Below are positions 55,746-64,000 of a stretch of DNA of 64,000 bases, in pieces. Position numbers and translations under genes: made by a program. Below the pieces are notes generated by a model that saw only the letters and a program-made list of their open reading frames with translations, was not told where the DNA came from and did no database searches. Every line of letters starts with the position of its first letter. Position 1 is the stretch's first letter. The stretch is from the NCBI GenBank assembly GCA_035546855.1, contig DASZVY010000033.1, forward strand, positions 1-64,000, read 5' to 3'. Source of the stretch: Nitrobacter sp035546855 (GTDB lineage Bacteria; Pseudomonadota; Alphaproteobacteria; Rhizobiales; Xanthobacteraceae).

Positions 55746-57134
55746 CTACCCCCGTCCCGGCTCCGCCGCCAGCCGCGTAAAGCTGACAACCGCACCAACG
55801 CCGGAAAAGACCGCCCCCAGCGCCAGCGCGTAGGTTGGCCCCTGCGCACCGGCCCAGCCAAAGCACAGCGCGGTCAGCGTTGCGCCGGAGGTCTGTCCGA
55901 TCAGGCGCGCGGTGGCGACGATGCCGCTGGCGCCGCCGCTCCGCTCGGGCGGGGCGCTCGACATCAGCGCGCGCATGTTGGGCGTCTGGTAGAAGCCAAA
56001 ACCGCAACCGCACACCATCATGCGCCAGACGATGTCGGCCACGCCCGGATGCGCCGGCAGCGTCGCCAGCAGCACCATGCCGACGGACAATACGGCGAGC
56101 CCGATGCCGCCCAAAATGCCCACGGGAAAGCGGTTCGACAGCCGGCCCGCGATCGGCGCCATGATGCCGACCACCACCGACCACGGCGTGATCAGAAGCC
56201 CGGTCGCAACCGCCGTCAGGCCGAGCGTATGCTCGAACAGGAACGGCAACGACACCAGCCCGAACTGCTGGGTGGCGAATGAGAAGAACGCGGTCAGCGC
56301 CGAGAGCGCGAACATCGGCCGCCGGAACAGATCGACCGGCAGCATCGGCGCCGGATGATCGGCCTGCCGCCGCACCAAGCCAGTGCCGAGCAACAGCGCG
56401 CCGATCAGCGTCGCGATGATGACGAACGGCTTCTCGCCGTGGCCGACGCTGCCGAGACCGTAGATGAACAGTCCGAGGCAGGCGCTCGCCATCACGGCGC
56501 CCAGGACATCGAAGGCATGCGCGCCTTTCGGCGTCTCCGGCAGCGTCTTCATCGCGATGAACACGGCCGCGATACCGAACGGCACGTTGATCCCGAACAG
56601 CCACGGCCAGTGCGCCACCGACAGCACGCCCGCAGCGACCGTCGGACCGATCGAGAACGCAATGGCGACGACGAGCGCATTCCAACCGAACCCCTGCCCC
56701 AGCAGGCGGCGCGGATAGATGAAGCGCACCAGCGCCGTGTTGATGCTCATGAGGCTGCTCGCGCCCAACCCCTGCGCGGCGCGCGCGACCAGGAGCGTCG
56801 GCAGCGAGTTCGCAAACGCGCACGCGAGCGAGCCGACGGTGAATAGCACGAGACCCACGATATAAAGGCGCTTCAGGCCGACGATATCCCCGAGTGCCGC
56901 GAGGGGCAGCAGCGTCGTCACCATCGCGATCTGGTAGATGTTGACGACCCACACCACCTCAGCCGGGCTGACGCGAAGATCGGCGGCGATCGCCGGCAGC
57001 GCTACGTTGGCGATAGCGGTGTCGAGCGAGGCCATCGCCAGCGCGGTGAAGATCGTCAGCGCCGCCCAACGCCGCCGCTCGGTCGGCAGGCCGTCGATCT
57101 CAGCCGGACTGTCCTCGGAAATGCGTGCATCCAT
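55746..57134 (-). CDS. MFS multidrug-type transporter (DHA2 family)
   Basis: A 462-aa protein with about fourteen membrane helices. Typical DHA motifs: motif C-like text is hard to see, but motif D/DHA2 start MASLDTAIANVALPAIAADL and LGDIVGLKRLYIVGLVLF (motif A region) are clear. Probably exports drugs or toxic metabolites using the proton gradient. Upstream of it lies tatC on the same strand; no regulator gene is adjacent. Confidence 0.9.
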   Translation of the reverse strand: MDARISEDSPAEIDGLPTERRRWAALTIFTALAMASLDTAIANVALPAIAADLRVSPAEVVWVVNIYQIAMVTTLLPLAALGDIVGLKRLYIVGLVLFTVGSLACAFANSLPTLLVARAAQGLGASSLMSINTALVRFIYPRRLLGQGFGWNALVVAIAFSIGPTVAAGVLSVAHWPWLFGINVPFGIAAVFIAMKTLPETPKGAHAFDVLGAVMASACLGLFIYGLGSVGHGEKPFVIIATLIGALLLGTGLVRRQADHPAPMLPVDLFRRPMFALSALTAFFSFATQQFGLVSLPFLFEHTLGLTAVATGLLITPWSVVVGIMAPIAGRLSNRFPVGILGGIGLAVLSVGMVLLATLPAHPGVADIVWRMMVCGCGFGFYQTPNMRALMSSAPPERSGGASGIVATARLIGQTSGATLTALCFGWAGAQGPTYALALGAVFSGVGAVVSFTRLAAEPGRG

Positions 57135-57285
57135 CAGCGGGTCGTGGGCTCGATGTTGTCGTGCGGCCGCCGCGGTCCGATGGCGCGCCGCGACGATAGC
57201 CTCATACGGGTTTATTCAGCAGTCGCAGCCGCGCATACAGCATATGCGGGGCACGACATCTCGATCGCGTGGATCGGATGAACGG

Positions 57286-58125
57286 CTACTCCGCCGGGTT
57301 CTCGGCGGTCGGCGGCGGAATCGAAGCCGGCGGCGGCGGCGTGTCCGCCGGAGGCGTCGCTGCCGCCTTGGCGGCGTTCTTCTCGACGATGCCGACCGCG
57401 ATGATCGAGCCCTCGTAGAGCAGCAACAGGGGAATTGCCAGCGACGATTGGCTCAGTACGTCCGGTGGCGTCAGCACGGCGGCGATAATGAAGGCGACCA
57501 CGATGAAATAGCGGCGTTTGCTCCGCAACTGCTTCGCGGTGATGAGGCCGATCCGGCCCAGCAGCGTCAGGACCACGGGCAACTGGAAGGCGATGCCGAA
57601 GGCGAAAATCAAGGACATCGTCAGCGACAGGAATTCGCCGACTTTCGGCAGGAGCTGGATCTGCACGGTCTCGGCACCCGCCGCCTGCTGCATCCCGAGC
57701 GAGAACCGCACGATCATCGGCAGCACGACGAAATAGACGAGCAAGGCGCCAAGCACGAAGAAGACCGGCGTCGCGATCAGGTAGGGCAGGAACGCGTTGC
57801 GCTCGTGCTTGTAGAGTCCGGGCGCCACGAACTTGTAAATCTGCGTCGCCACGATCGGAAACGAGATAAACCCGGCGCCGAACAGCGCCAGCTTGAGCTG
57901 GGTGATGAAGTATTCGAGCAGCGCCGTGTAGATGAACTTGGAATTTTCCGGGCCGGCCACCCAGACGAACGGCCACACCAGAACATTGTAGATCTGTTTG
58001 GCGAAGAAAAAGCAGAAGATGAACGCGATGCCGAAGCCGAGCAGCGCCTTGATGAGCCGCGAACGCAACTCGATCAGGTGATCCATCAGGGGGGCCTTGC
58101 TGGCCTCGATATCTTCGGCGCTCAT
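57286..58125 (-). CDS. tatC: Sec-independent translocase subunit TatC
   Basis: A 279-aa six-helix receptor for twin-arginine signal peptides. Signature text: APLMDHLIELRSRLIKALLGF near the N-terminus and FGIAFQLPVVLTLL with RRYFIVVAFIIAAVLTPPDVLSQ later. The Pro/Ala-rich C-terminal tail is extended. ATG overlaps the tatB stop by 4 bp. Confidence 0.97.
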   Translation of the reverse strand: MSAEDIEASKAPLMDHLIELRSRLIKALLGFGIAFIFCFFFAKQIYNVLVWPFVWVAGPENSKFIYTALLEYFITQLKLALFGAGFISFPIVATQIYKFVAPGLYKHERNAFLPYLIATPVFFVLGALLVYFVVLPMIVRFSLGMQQAAGAETVQIQLLPKVGEFLSLTMSLIFAFGIAFQLPVVLTLLGRIGLITAKQLRSKRRYFIVVAFIIAAVLTPPDVLSQSSLAIPLLLLYEGSIIAVGIVEKNAAKAAATPPADTPPPPASIPPPTAENPAE

Positions 58126-58646
58126 GACGCTTTGGCGTCCTTCACCATGCCGTCGGATTCATCGCGCGCGGCCACGGTTGCCGATGCGGCGTCGTCCTGC
58201 TGGACTTCGCGGGTGATCGCCAGCGGTTCGTTGACCGCAGCATGCGCTTCCGCCTCCACAAAGGTCTCGGGCGTCGGCGGTACGGGCACGGTCGGCTCTG
58301 TTGCGGTGACGTCGCTGGCCGTGGCCGCGGGCGTGTCGGCCGCAGGCTTGCCGATATCCTCGAACCTTGGCGGTTCGCCCAGGACGTCCCCGAATTTGCT
58401 GATCAGCTTGCCGCCGGACAGGCCACTGGCCGCTTCGCGCACTTCGTCGAAGGATTTCTTGAGGTCGGCCATGTCGGCCTCGCGCATCGCCTCGTTGAAC
58501 TGGCTTTGGAATTCGCCAGCCATCTTGCGCGCCTTGCCGACCCACTGCCCGACCATGCGGAGCACGCCCGGCAGCTCCTTCGGGCCGATGGCAATCAGCG
58601 CGACGACCGCGATGACGACCAGTTCACTCCACCCGATGTCGAACAT
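58122..58646 (-). CDS. tatB: Sec-independent translocase subunit TatB
   Basis: A 174-aa protein with a short N-terminal membrane helix (MFDIGWSELVVIAVVALIAIGPKELP with the conserved Glu and Pro), an amphipathic helix (GKARKMAGEFQSQF) and a long acidic/Pro-rich tail. The FDIGWSE start separates TatB from TatA. Overlaps tatC by 4 bp. Confidence 0.96.
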   Translation of the reverse strand: MFDIGWSELVVIAVVALIAIGPKELPGVLRMVGQWVGKARKMAGEFQSQFNEAMREADMADLKKSFDEVREAASGLSGGKLISKFGDVLGEPPRFEDIGKPAADTPAATASDVTATEPTVPVPPTPETFVEAEAHAAVNEPLAITREVQQDDAASATVAARDESDGMVKDAKAS

Positions 58647-58766
58647 GAAACAATCCGCTCACGCGAGTCTGCGCCGGATACCAATCATCCGCGCCTCGCT
58701 CCTCTTGCCGCACACGGACGGCAAGATCAACGCAGAACCGCTTCGGCCGATGCCGGCCGCCGGCGA

Positions 58767-59003
58767 CTAGACAGCCTTGCTGCCGACGTCGGTGTGGGCC
58801 GCGCCGGAGGCGGTGCCGTTATGATCGATCGACTTGACCGGCTCGGGCTTTTCCGCAGTCTTTTCATCGTCCTGCATGCCTTTCTTGAAGGCCTTGATGC
58901 CCTGCGCCACGTCGCCCATCAGATCGGAAATCTTGCCGCGCCCGAACAACAGCAGGACGACCGCGATCACCACGATCCAATGCCAAATGCTCAACGAACC
59001 CAT
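58767..59003 (-). CDS. tatA: Sec-independent translocase subunit TatA
   Basis: A 78-aa protein: MGSLSIWHWIVVIAVVLLLFGRGKISDLMGDV (membrane helix plus FGRGK hinge) and amphipathic helix ending KKGMQDDE. First gene of tatABC, 120 bp before tatB. Confidence 0.97.
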   Translation of the reverse strand: MGSLSIWHWIVVIAVVLLLFGRGKISDLMGDVAQGIKAFKKGMQDDEKTAEKPEPVKSIDHNGTASGAAHTDVGSKAV

Positions 59004-59169
59004 CCTGCAAACCCTCCAACTCGCGGCCTGATCCCAAGGCCTTTTTCACCCCGAACGTAGGCTCAGGGGGTGTCAAAAACAAGGACTTAAGCCTAACACA
59101 AAGGCGGATGCCGGCGACCCATTGCCGCGATCGTTAATCCGGGGCGGTGCCGTCCCGAAACACCCGCCG

Positions 59170-59901
59170 TCAGTTGCCTTCGTTTTTCTCCGGTTCCACT
59201 GCGGGTGCCAGCGCCAGTTCGAGATCGCCCGGCTCCAGCGGGTCCTCGTCCTCACGCAATGCCGGATCGTCGGACGGCGTCGGAACCGTAAAGCCCGTCG
59301 GCAACCGTGAATCCAGAAGTCCCGTTCCCTTCAGTTCGTCGAGACCGGGCAGATCGCTGAGCGCCTCTAGGCTGAACTGGGACAAAAAGGCTTCGGTGGT
59401 GCCGAATGTCAGCGGCCGTCCCGGGGTCTTGCGGCGGCCGCGCGGCTTGATCCATCCGGTCTCCAACAGGACGTCGAGCGTCCCCTTGGAGGTGACGACG
59501 CCGCGGATCTCCTCGATCTCGGCACGAGTGACCGGCTGGTGATAGGCAATGATCGCCAGCATCTCGATCGCGGCGCGCGAGAGCCGCTTGGTCTCGGTGC
59601 TCTCGCGGGTCATCAGCCACGCCAGGTCGCCGGCCGTGCGGAACGTCCACTTGTTGGCGACGCGCACGAGATTGACCCCGCGCGAGGCGTAGTCCGCCCG
59701 CAGTCGCTCCAGCGCGGCCTTGATATCGACCCCCTCGGGCATGCGCTTGGCCAGCGCGGCCTGATCGAGGGGCTCGGCGGAGGCAAATAGCAGCGCCTCC
59801 AGGAGCCGCAGTTCCTCGGGTCGCGCATCGGAATGGGTGGAGACTATCATCCCGTCTTCCATTTCGACTTCCTCGATGCGCTTTTCCGCCAGGCTTGCCA
59901 T
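59170..59901 (-). CDS. scpB: Segregation and condensation protein ScpB
   Basis: A 243-aa winged-helix partner of ScpA and SMC. Features: LRLLEALLFASAEPLDQAAL, AAIEMLAIIAYHQPVTRAEIEEIRG (split) and TTEAFLSQFSLEALSDLPGL. The C-terminal acidic tail is lineage-typical. ATG 59901 is chosen over GTG 59922: GGAGAG lies 8 nt before it. It starts 21 bp after scpA. Confidence 0.95.
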   Translation of the reverse strand: MASLAEKRIEEVEMEDGMIVSTHSDARPEELRLLEALLFASAEPLDQAALAKRMPEGVDIKAALERLRADYASRGVNLVRVANKWTFRTAGDLAWLMTRESTETKRLSRAAIEMLAIIAYHQPVTRAEIEEIRGVVTSKGTLDVLLETGWIKPRGRRKTPGRPLTFGTTEAFLSQFSLEALSDLPGLDELKGTGLLDSRLPTGFTVPTPSDDPALREDEDPLEPGDLELALAPAVEPEKNEGN

Positions 59902-59922
59902 GGCTCGCTCTCCTTCTTCCAC

Positions 59923-60759
59923 TTACTCGGCCGACACGTCCGGTGCAGCCGTCGCGGCGCCGGCGAGTTGCGGCGCGCGTTTGCGAAAATACAACGGTGC
60001 AAACGCTTGCTTTTGATTGAGGTCCATCACGCCCTCGCGAACCAGTTCGAGGGCGGCCGCGAAACTCGATGCAAAGATCGTCGCGCGCTGCGAGGGATCG
60101 ACCACATAGGTCAACAGATATTCATCGAGGCAACTCCAGTCCTCATCGGCGAGGCCAACCAGGCGCTCCAGCGATGCGCGGGCCTCCGCGAGCGACCATA
60201 CGGTTCGCTTGGCCAGATGCACCGTGGTCAGCACGCGCTGCTGACGCTGTGTCGCATAGGCCGTCAGCAAGTCGAACAGCGTCGCGGTGAACTTCGGGTG
60301 CCGGATCTCGGCGATTTCCTCCGGGTGCCCGCGCGAGAAGATGTCACGCTGCAATTGCGGCCTGTTCATCAGCCGGTTCGCAGCCTCGCGAATGGCCTCG
60401 AGGCGGCGCAGCCGATTGGCCAGCGCGGTGGCCATCTCCTCCGCGCTCGGCCCATCGGGCGTCGCCGGTTCCGGCAACAGCAAGCGTGATTTCAGGAACG
60501 CCAGCCAGGCCGCCATGACCAGATAGTCGGCAGCGAGTTCCAGCCGGATTTTCCGAGCGGCCTCGATAAAGACCAGGTACTGGTCGGCAAGCGCGAGGAT
60601 CGAAATTTTCGCAAGGTCCACCTTCTGCTGTCGCGCCAGCGCCAGCAGAAGGTCGAGCGGTCCTTCATAGCCGCCGACATCCACGACCAGCGCCTCGTCG
60701 TCCTCGACACGCTGCTCGGCCGGCCGCCCCGTCTCGAAGGAAAGGATCTCGGCGCTCAT
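59923..60759 (-). CDS. scpA: Segregation and condensation protein ScpA
   Basis: A 278-aa kleisin that joins the SMC heads. Signature YEGPLDLLLALARQQKVDLAKISI near residue 29 and a C-terminal winged-helix region ending FAPLYFRKRAP. Its start overlaps the nagZ stop by 4 bp. Operon order nagZ-scpA-scpB. Confidence 0.95.
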   Translation of the reverse strand: MSAEILSFETGRPAEQRVEDDEALVVDVGGYEGPLDLLLALARQQKVDLAKISILALADQYLVFIEAARKIRLELAADYLVMAAWLAFLKSRLLLPEPATPDGPSAEEMATALANRLRRLEAIREAANRLMNRPQLQRDIFSRGHPEEIAEIRHPKFTATLFDLLTAYATQRQQRVLTTVHLAKRTVWSLAEARASLERLVGLADEDWSCLDEYLLTYVVDPSQRATIFASSFAAALELVREGVMDLNQKQAFAPLYFRKRAPQLAGAATAAPDVSAE

Positions 60760-61778
60760 GCGTTAGCAGCTCCTGCGATCAATGCATCCAGTTCCGCCCT
60801 CGCCTCATCCGGTTCGAACGGCTCCGGAAAACGGCGCGACGCCAAGGTCCGTTGAGCCCGCTCAAGGGAGCGCCCCGAAAGCTCCGGAGCCTCGCCCGCG
60901 ACCTGCCGCATTTCGTCCAGCCTGCCGTTGCAGTGCAGCACCATGTCGCAGCCGGCTGCGATGGCAGCCCGGGAGCGCTCGGCGATAGATCCCGCCAGCG
61001 CATTCATCGACACGTCATCACTCATCAGCAAACCTTGGAACCCGATCACGCCACGAATCACTTGCTCGATGATTGTCGCAGAAGTCGTCGCCGGTTGGGC
61101 GAGGTCAATTGCGCTAAACACAACATGCGCGGTCATCGCCATCGGCAGGTCGGCGAGCGGCTGAAATGCCTTGAAATCAGTACGTTCGAGCTCGCTCCTC
61201 GACGTCGCCACCACCGGCAGGGCATGATGGGTGTCGGCGGTGGCGCGGCCGTGCCCCGGAATGTGCTTGAGCACCGGCAGAACGCCGCCCTGCTCGAGTC
61301 CCCGGACCACAGCCCGGGCAATGGCGGCAACCTTCACAGGCTCGGTGCCATAGGCGCGATTGCCGATCACGGCATCGGCGCCGGGCACGGGCACATCGGC
61401 GAGCGGCAGGCAGTCCACGGTAATGCCGAGGTCGGCGAGGTCCGCCGCAATCAGACGCGCGCTCAATCGCGCCGCCTTGAGCCCATCGTCGGGGTTGCGG
61501 TCATAGAGCGCGGAGAACGTGGCGCCTGGCGGATAGACTGGCCAGTGCGGCGGCCCGAGCCGCTGCACCCGCCCGCCCTCCTGGTCGATCAGGACCGGCG
61601 CATCCGGGTCCTCGACCGCTTCACGTAACTCCTGAACGAGTCGAGCGACTTGCAGCGGGCTGTCGACATTCCGTTTGAACAGAATGAATCCCCACGGCCG
61701 CGCGGCGCGCAGAAACTCGCGCTCGTCGGACGTCAGCGTCAGGCCGGCTACGCCGGTGATAAAGGCGCGTGCGCTCAT
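60756..61778 (-). CDS. nagZ: Beta-N-acetylhexosaminidase NagZ
   Basis: A 340-aa GH3 enzyme that removes GlcNAc from anhydro-muropeptides during cell-wall recycling. Family loop KHIPGHGRATADTHHALP (residues about 165-182) contains the catalytic Asp/His, QEGGRVQRL is near residue 66 and the nucleophile Asp lies in LLMSDDVSMNAL. First of nagZ-scpA-scpB; a SPOR protein gene lies just upstream. Confidence 0.95.
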   Translation of the reverse strand: MSARAFITGVAGLTLTSDEREFLRAARPWGFILFKRNVDSPLQVARLVQELREAVEDPDAPVLIDQEGGRVQRLGPPHWPVYPPGATFSALYDRNPDDGLKAARLSARLIAADLADLGITVDCLPLADVPVPGADAVIGNRAYGTEPVKVAAIARAVVRGLEQGGVLPVLKHIPGHGRATADTHHALPVVATSRSELERTDFKAFQPLADLPMAMTAHVVFSAIDLAQPATTSATIIEQVIRGVIGFQGLLMSDDVSMNALAGSIAERSRAAIAAGCDMVLHCNGRLDEMRQVAGEAPELSGRSLERAQRTLASRRFPEPFEPDEARAELDALIAGAANA

Positions 61779-61825
61779 TGGGGCCGATTAGCCCGCGCCG
61801 GCGCCAGGGGTCAAGGAAGCGGCCG

Positions 61826-63289
61826 TTAATTCCTTTGGACGACGCACTGACCTCCGGCCGATTTCAGGCTGCCGCAGAAATGGGATGCCTCTTCAGGCGA
61901 GCCGAACGGCCCGACCATCGCGCGATAATAAACGCCTCGCGCGCCGAGATCGGCACGTTTGATCAGTGGCGACCGCGATCCCAGGACGGACGGGAATTTA
62001 CCCTGAAGCGCCCGGAACGAAGCCCGCGCATCGGCTTCGTTCCGCTGCGACGACACCTGCACGACGTAACCGCCGCTGCTGGCGGCGGGTGCAATCGATT
62101 GCGGGCCTGGAGCGAGGGCGGCAACACGCGCAGGGGCTGCGGATGCCTGCGGGGACAGCGACAGCGGCGCATTGGCACTGGGAGCCGCTGCCACCTGAGG
62201 CGGCGCGCGATGTGCGATAGCCGGGGCTGCCGCTGTCTCTGCTGCACGTCGAACCGGCAGGGCTGAGGCGTCGGCCTGATCGCCATGCACAGTCAGCGTC
62301 CGGATTTTGCGCGGTTCATCGCCCGGGATCGTACCATTGGCAACGGTCGGCGGCGGACGCACGTTCGGAGCCACGCTGGCTGTCGTGGGTGGATTGGCAT
62401 TTTGGTTCAGCGCCGGAAAAACCACACGCGGGGCGGCCGGAGCCGGCGCTGGCGCGGTTGCCTGAACGTCGACGGGCTGCTCCTCGCGCGGAACGATCTG
62501 CTCGGTGCCGTCGGATGCCGACATGCGATCCTGAATGAGCTTGCCGACCGCATCCCCCGACGACTGCTGCTGGGGAATGATCTTGGTTGGCGTCGTGTCC
62601 GCCTTGATGATCGGCGGCGCGCCGTTGCGAGTCGGATGGACATAGGTGCGATACGCGTATGCCGCGCCGGTTCCGACCACAGCCAGCGCCAGAACAGCGG
62701 CCACCATCGCCATGCCCCCACGACGTTTCGGAGATGCTTCCATCTCCTCCCCATAGCCATCCTGATAGGCATAGCCGTCCCCGGGATAGCGATCGTCCTG
62801 ATATCCGCCGGACGGCATATCATTCGCATGGTCCGGCTGACCGTACAGCGCATCGTCGTAGCGCGCGAGATCGGCGTCATGACCAAAGGCCGGTTGATCG
62901 TCCGGCGCATGCACCGGATAGACGGCGGCGCGGCGCAACACCGGATGCGGCTCGGGAGCGGGCTCGGGATCATGGCGCGGCGGAGCCTGCCGCGACATCC
63001 GCTGGACCCACGGCGGAGGGGTGGCTATGGCGTCGCCGACCTCGTCCGCCGCGCTGGGCTCGCGATACGTCTCGTCCTGATATCCCCCGTCGGAATATCG
63101 ATCGTCGTGGCCGACGCTGACAGCCGGCTGCTGGCGGGGCCGCGCCTGACTTCCGAACGGATCGGTCTGCCCAATCAGGCGCGCGAGCTCCGCAAGCGGA
63201 TCACTCTCGGCTCTTTGAGATGCGCGATGATCGCCGCGGCCGTGGTCATCGTCGGCGGGGAAAGGTCGGTTCTGATATCGATCAGCCAT
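61826..63289 (-). CDS. SPOR domain protein
   Basis: A 487-aa protein with a long acidic/Arg-rich cytoplasmic N-terminus, one membrane helix (about 190-212, GMAMVAAVLALAVVGTGAAYA), a Pro/Ala/Thr linker, and a C-terminal SPOR domain (about 405-485: YVVQVSSQRNEADARASFRAL, then GVYYRAMVGPFGSPEEASHFC). SPOR domains bind denuded septal glycan, so a division role is probable. This arrangement beside argS and nagZ is conserved in rhizobia. Confidence 0.92.
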   Translation of the reverse strand: MADRYQNRPFPADDDHGRGDHRASQRAESDPLAELARLIGQTDPFGSQARPRQQPAVSVGHDDRYSDGGYQDETYREPSAADEVGDAIATPPPWVQRMSRQAPPRHDPEPAPEPHPVLRRAAVYPVHAPDDQPAFGHDADLARYDDALYGQPDHANDMPSGGYQDDRYPGDGYAYQDGYGEEMEASPKRRGGMAMVAAVLALAVVGTGAAYAYRTYVHPTRNGAPPIIKADTTPTKIIPQQQSSGDAVGKLIQDRMSASDGTEQIVPREEQPVDVQATAPAPAPAAPRVVFPALNQNANPPTTASVAPNVRPPPTVANGTIPGDEPRKIRTLTVHGDQADASALPVRRAAETAAAPAIAHRAPPQVAAAPSANAPLSLSPQASAAPARVAALAPGPQSIAPAASSGGYVVQVSSQRNEADARASFRALQGKFPSVLGSRSPLIKRADLGARGVYYRAMVGPFGSPEEASHFCGSLKSAGGQCVVQRN

Positions 63290-63392
63290 TGTGATGTTGC
63301 GTCCCCTTCGGGAAAGGAGCCAGCCCGCTTGTTCTAAACGAAACCGCTGCCACTATAACTGCCCCGAGTCCCCATCCGGGCAGTTCACCCCA

Positions 63393-64000
63393 CTATCGCA
63401 TCTCGTCTGGAGCATGGACGCCAAGAACGGCAAGTCCCGAAGCCAGAACCGAGACGACGCCCTGAACCAATGCCAAGCGCGCCCTGGTCATCTCTGCATC
63501 ATTATTGATAATGAAGCGTAAATGAGGCAAATCGCGGCCCCTCGTCCAGAGCGCGTGAAATTCGCTGGCGAGATCATAGAGATAGAACGCGATCCGGTGG
63601 GGCTCGTGCGCGAGCGCCGCAGCCTCGATCGTGCGCGGGTAGAGCGCGAGCAGCCGCAGCAACCCAAGCTCTGCGGAATCAGTCAGCCGCTCAACTTCCG
63701 CCGAACCGAGAAAAGCCGCGCGCGCGGCATTGTCCGCCGGCAAATCGGGGAACACTTCGCGCGCATTCCGGAAAATCGAAAAGCCGCGGGCGTGGCCGTA
63801 CTGCACGTAGAACACCGGGTTGTCCTTGGACTGCTCGATCACCTTGGCAAGATCAAAATCGAGCACCGCGTCGTTCTTGCGGAACAACATCATGAAGCGC
63901 ACGGCGTCGGAGCCGACCTCGTCGACCACGTCGCGCAGCGTGACGAAGTCGCCGGAACGCTTCGACATCTTCACCGGCTCGCCGTTGCGCAAGAGCTTGA
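63393..64000 (-). CDS. argS: Arginyl-tRNA synthetase, C-terminal part
   Basis: The last 202 codons are inside the window; the catalytic N-terminal part lies beyond it. KMSKRSGDFVTLRD is the class I KMSKS motif, followed by SDAVRFMML and the anticodon-binding helical domain with FYLYDLASEFHALWTRGR, ending at a DALR-type C-terminus. The stop is at 63393-63395. Confidence 0.95.
   Translation of the reverse strand, partial: KLLRNGEPVKMSKRSGDFVTLRDVVDEVGSDAVRFMMLFRKNDAVLDFDLAKVIEQSKDNPVFYVQYGHARGFSIFRNAREVFPDLPADNAARAAFLGSAEVERLTDSAELGLLRLLALYPRTIEAAALAHEPHRIAFYLYDLASEFHALWTRGRDLPHLRFIINNDAEMTRARLALVQGVVSVLASGLAVLGVHAPDEMR

Noticed and set aside
54999..55861. Extended SerS start and opposite frames over the repeat at 55550-55651
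   Set aside because: The extra N-terminal residues are translated palindromic repeat, not protein sequence; SerS begins at MHDIK (55521).

Overview
The window looks like a chromosomal segment of a Nitrobacteraceae (Bradyrhizobiaceae) alphaproteobacterium, close to Bradyrhizobium, Nitrobacter, Rhodopseudomonas or Afipia. The evidence is high GC, a conserved rhizobial gene order (argS, SPOR protein, nagZ, scpA, scpB, tatABC, serS, surE, pcm, LysM/M23 protein, yajC, secD, secF), small families common in this group (DUF3551, DUF3606, DUF3597, DUF2189, DUF1127) and an ndvB/ndvC-type cyclic beta-glucan locus. The exact genus is inferred. No rRNA, IS element, prophage or CRISPR array was seen.

Layout. 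1-3 kb: 5' end of a PopZ-like gene, a TolC-type outer-membrane channel and a divergent PCMT-family methyltransferase. 3.2-8.2 kb: tRNA-Asn, small secreted proteins, glmU, a coiled-coil/SPOR-like membrane protein. 8.2-13.5 kb: the beta-glucan locus, with GH17 protein NdvC facing NdvD-like and NdvB (GH17-GT2). 13.6-19.5 kb: tRNA-Lys and small accessory genes, RidA, an EamA transporter, cysK with an orphan BrnA-type antitoxin. 19.5-24.4 kb: a probable minus-strand run of a GFA-like protein, tgt, queA (queuosine), two cyclophilins around a TonB-like protein, and coaD. 25-36 kb: kup, gyrA, marC, ssb, an Omp25-like porin and uvrA with a LexA-type operator. 36-42 kb: accessory genes, including a frameshifted DUF4258 gene, tandem small GNATs, a lytic transglycosylase and DUF1127. 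42-64 kb: trmFO, a kinase-like fusion, the yajC-secD-secF operon ending in two homologues of mitochondrial complex I assembly factors, then the surE/serS, tat, scp, nagZ and argS block.

The strongest unusual observations are: a 108-nt multi-hairpin repeat inserted in frame in uvrA; a family of about 70-nt hairpin repeats (two paired copies in opposite orientation and one related single) sharing a 3-nt asymmetric bulge; a DUF4258 gene broken by an exact 13-bp tandem duplication upstream of an ATGA-coupled partner; a Tgt lacking all four zinc ligands; an ndvC whose membrane anchor lies upstream of any canonical start codon; and the SecDF operon carrying NDUFAF3-like and NDUFAF6-like genes. No single clear new defence or biosynthetic system was found.
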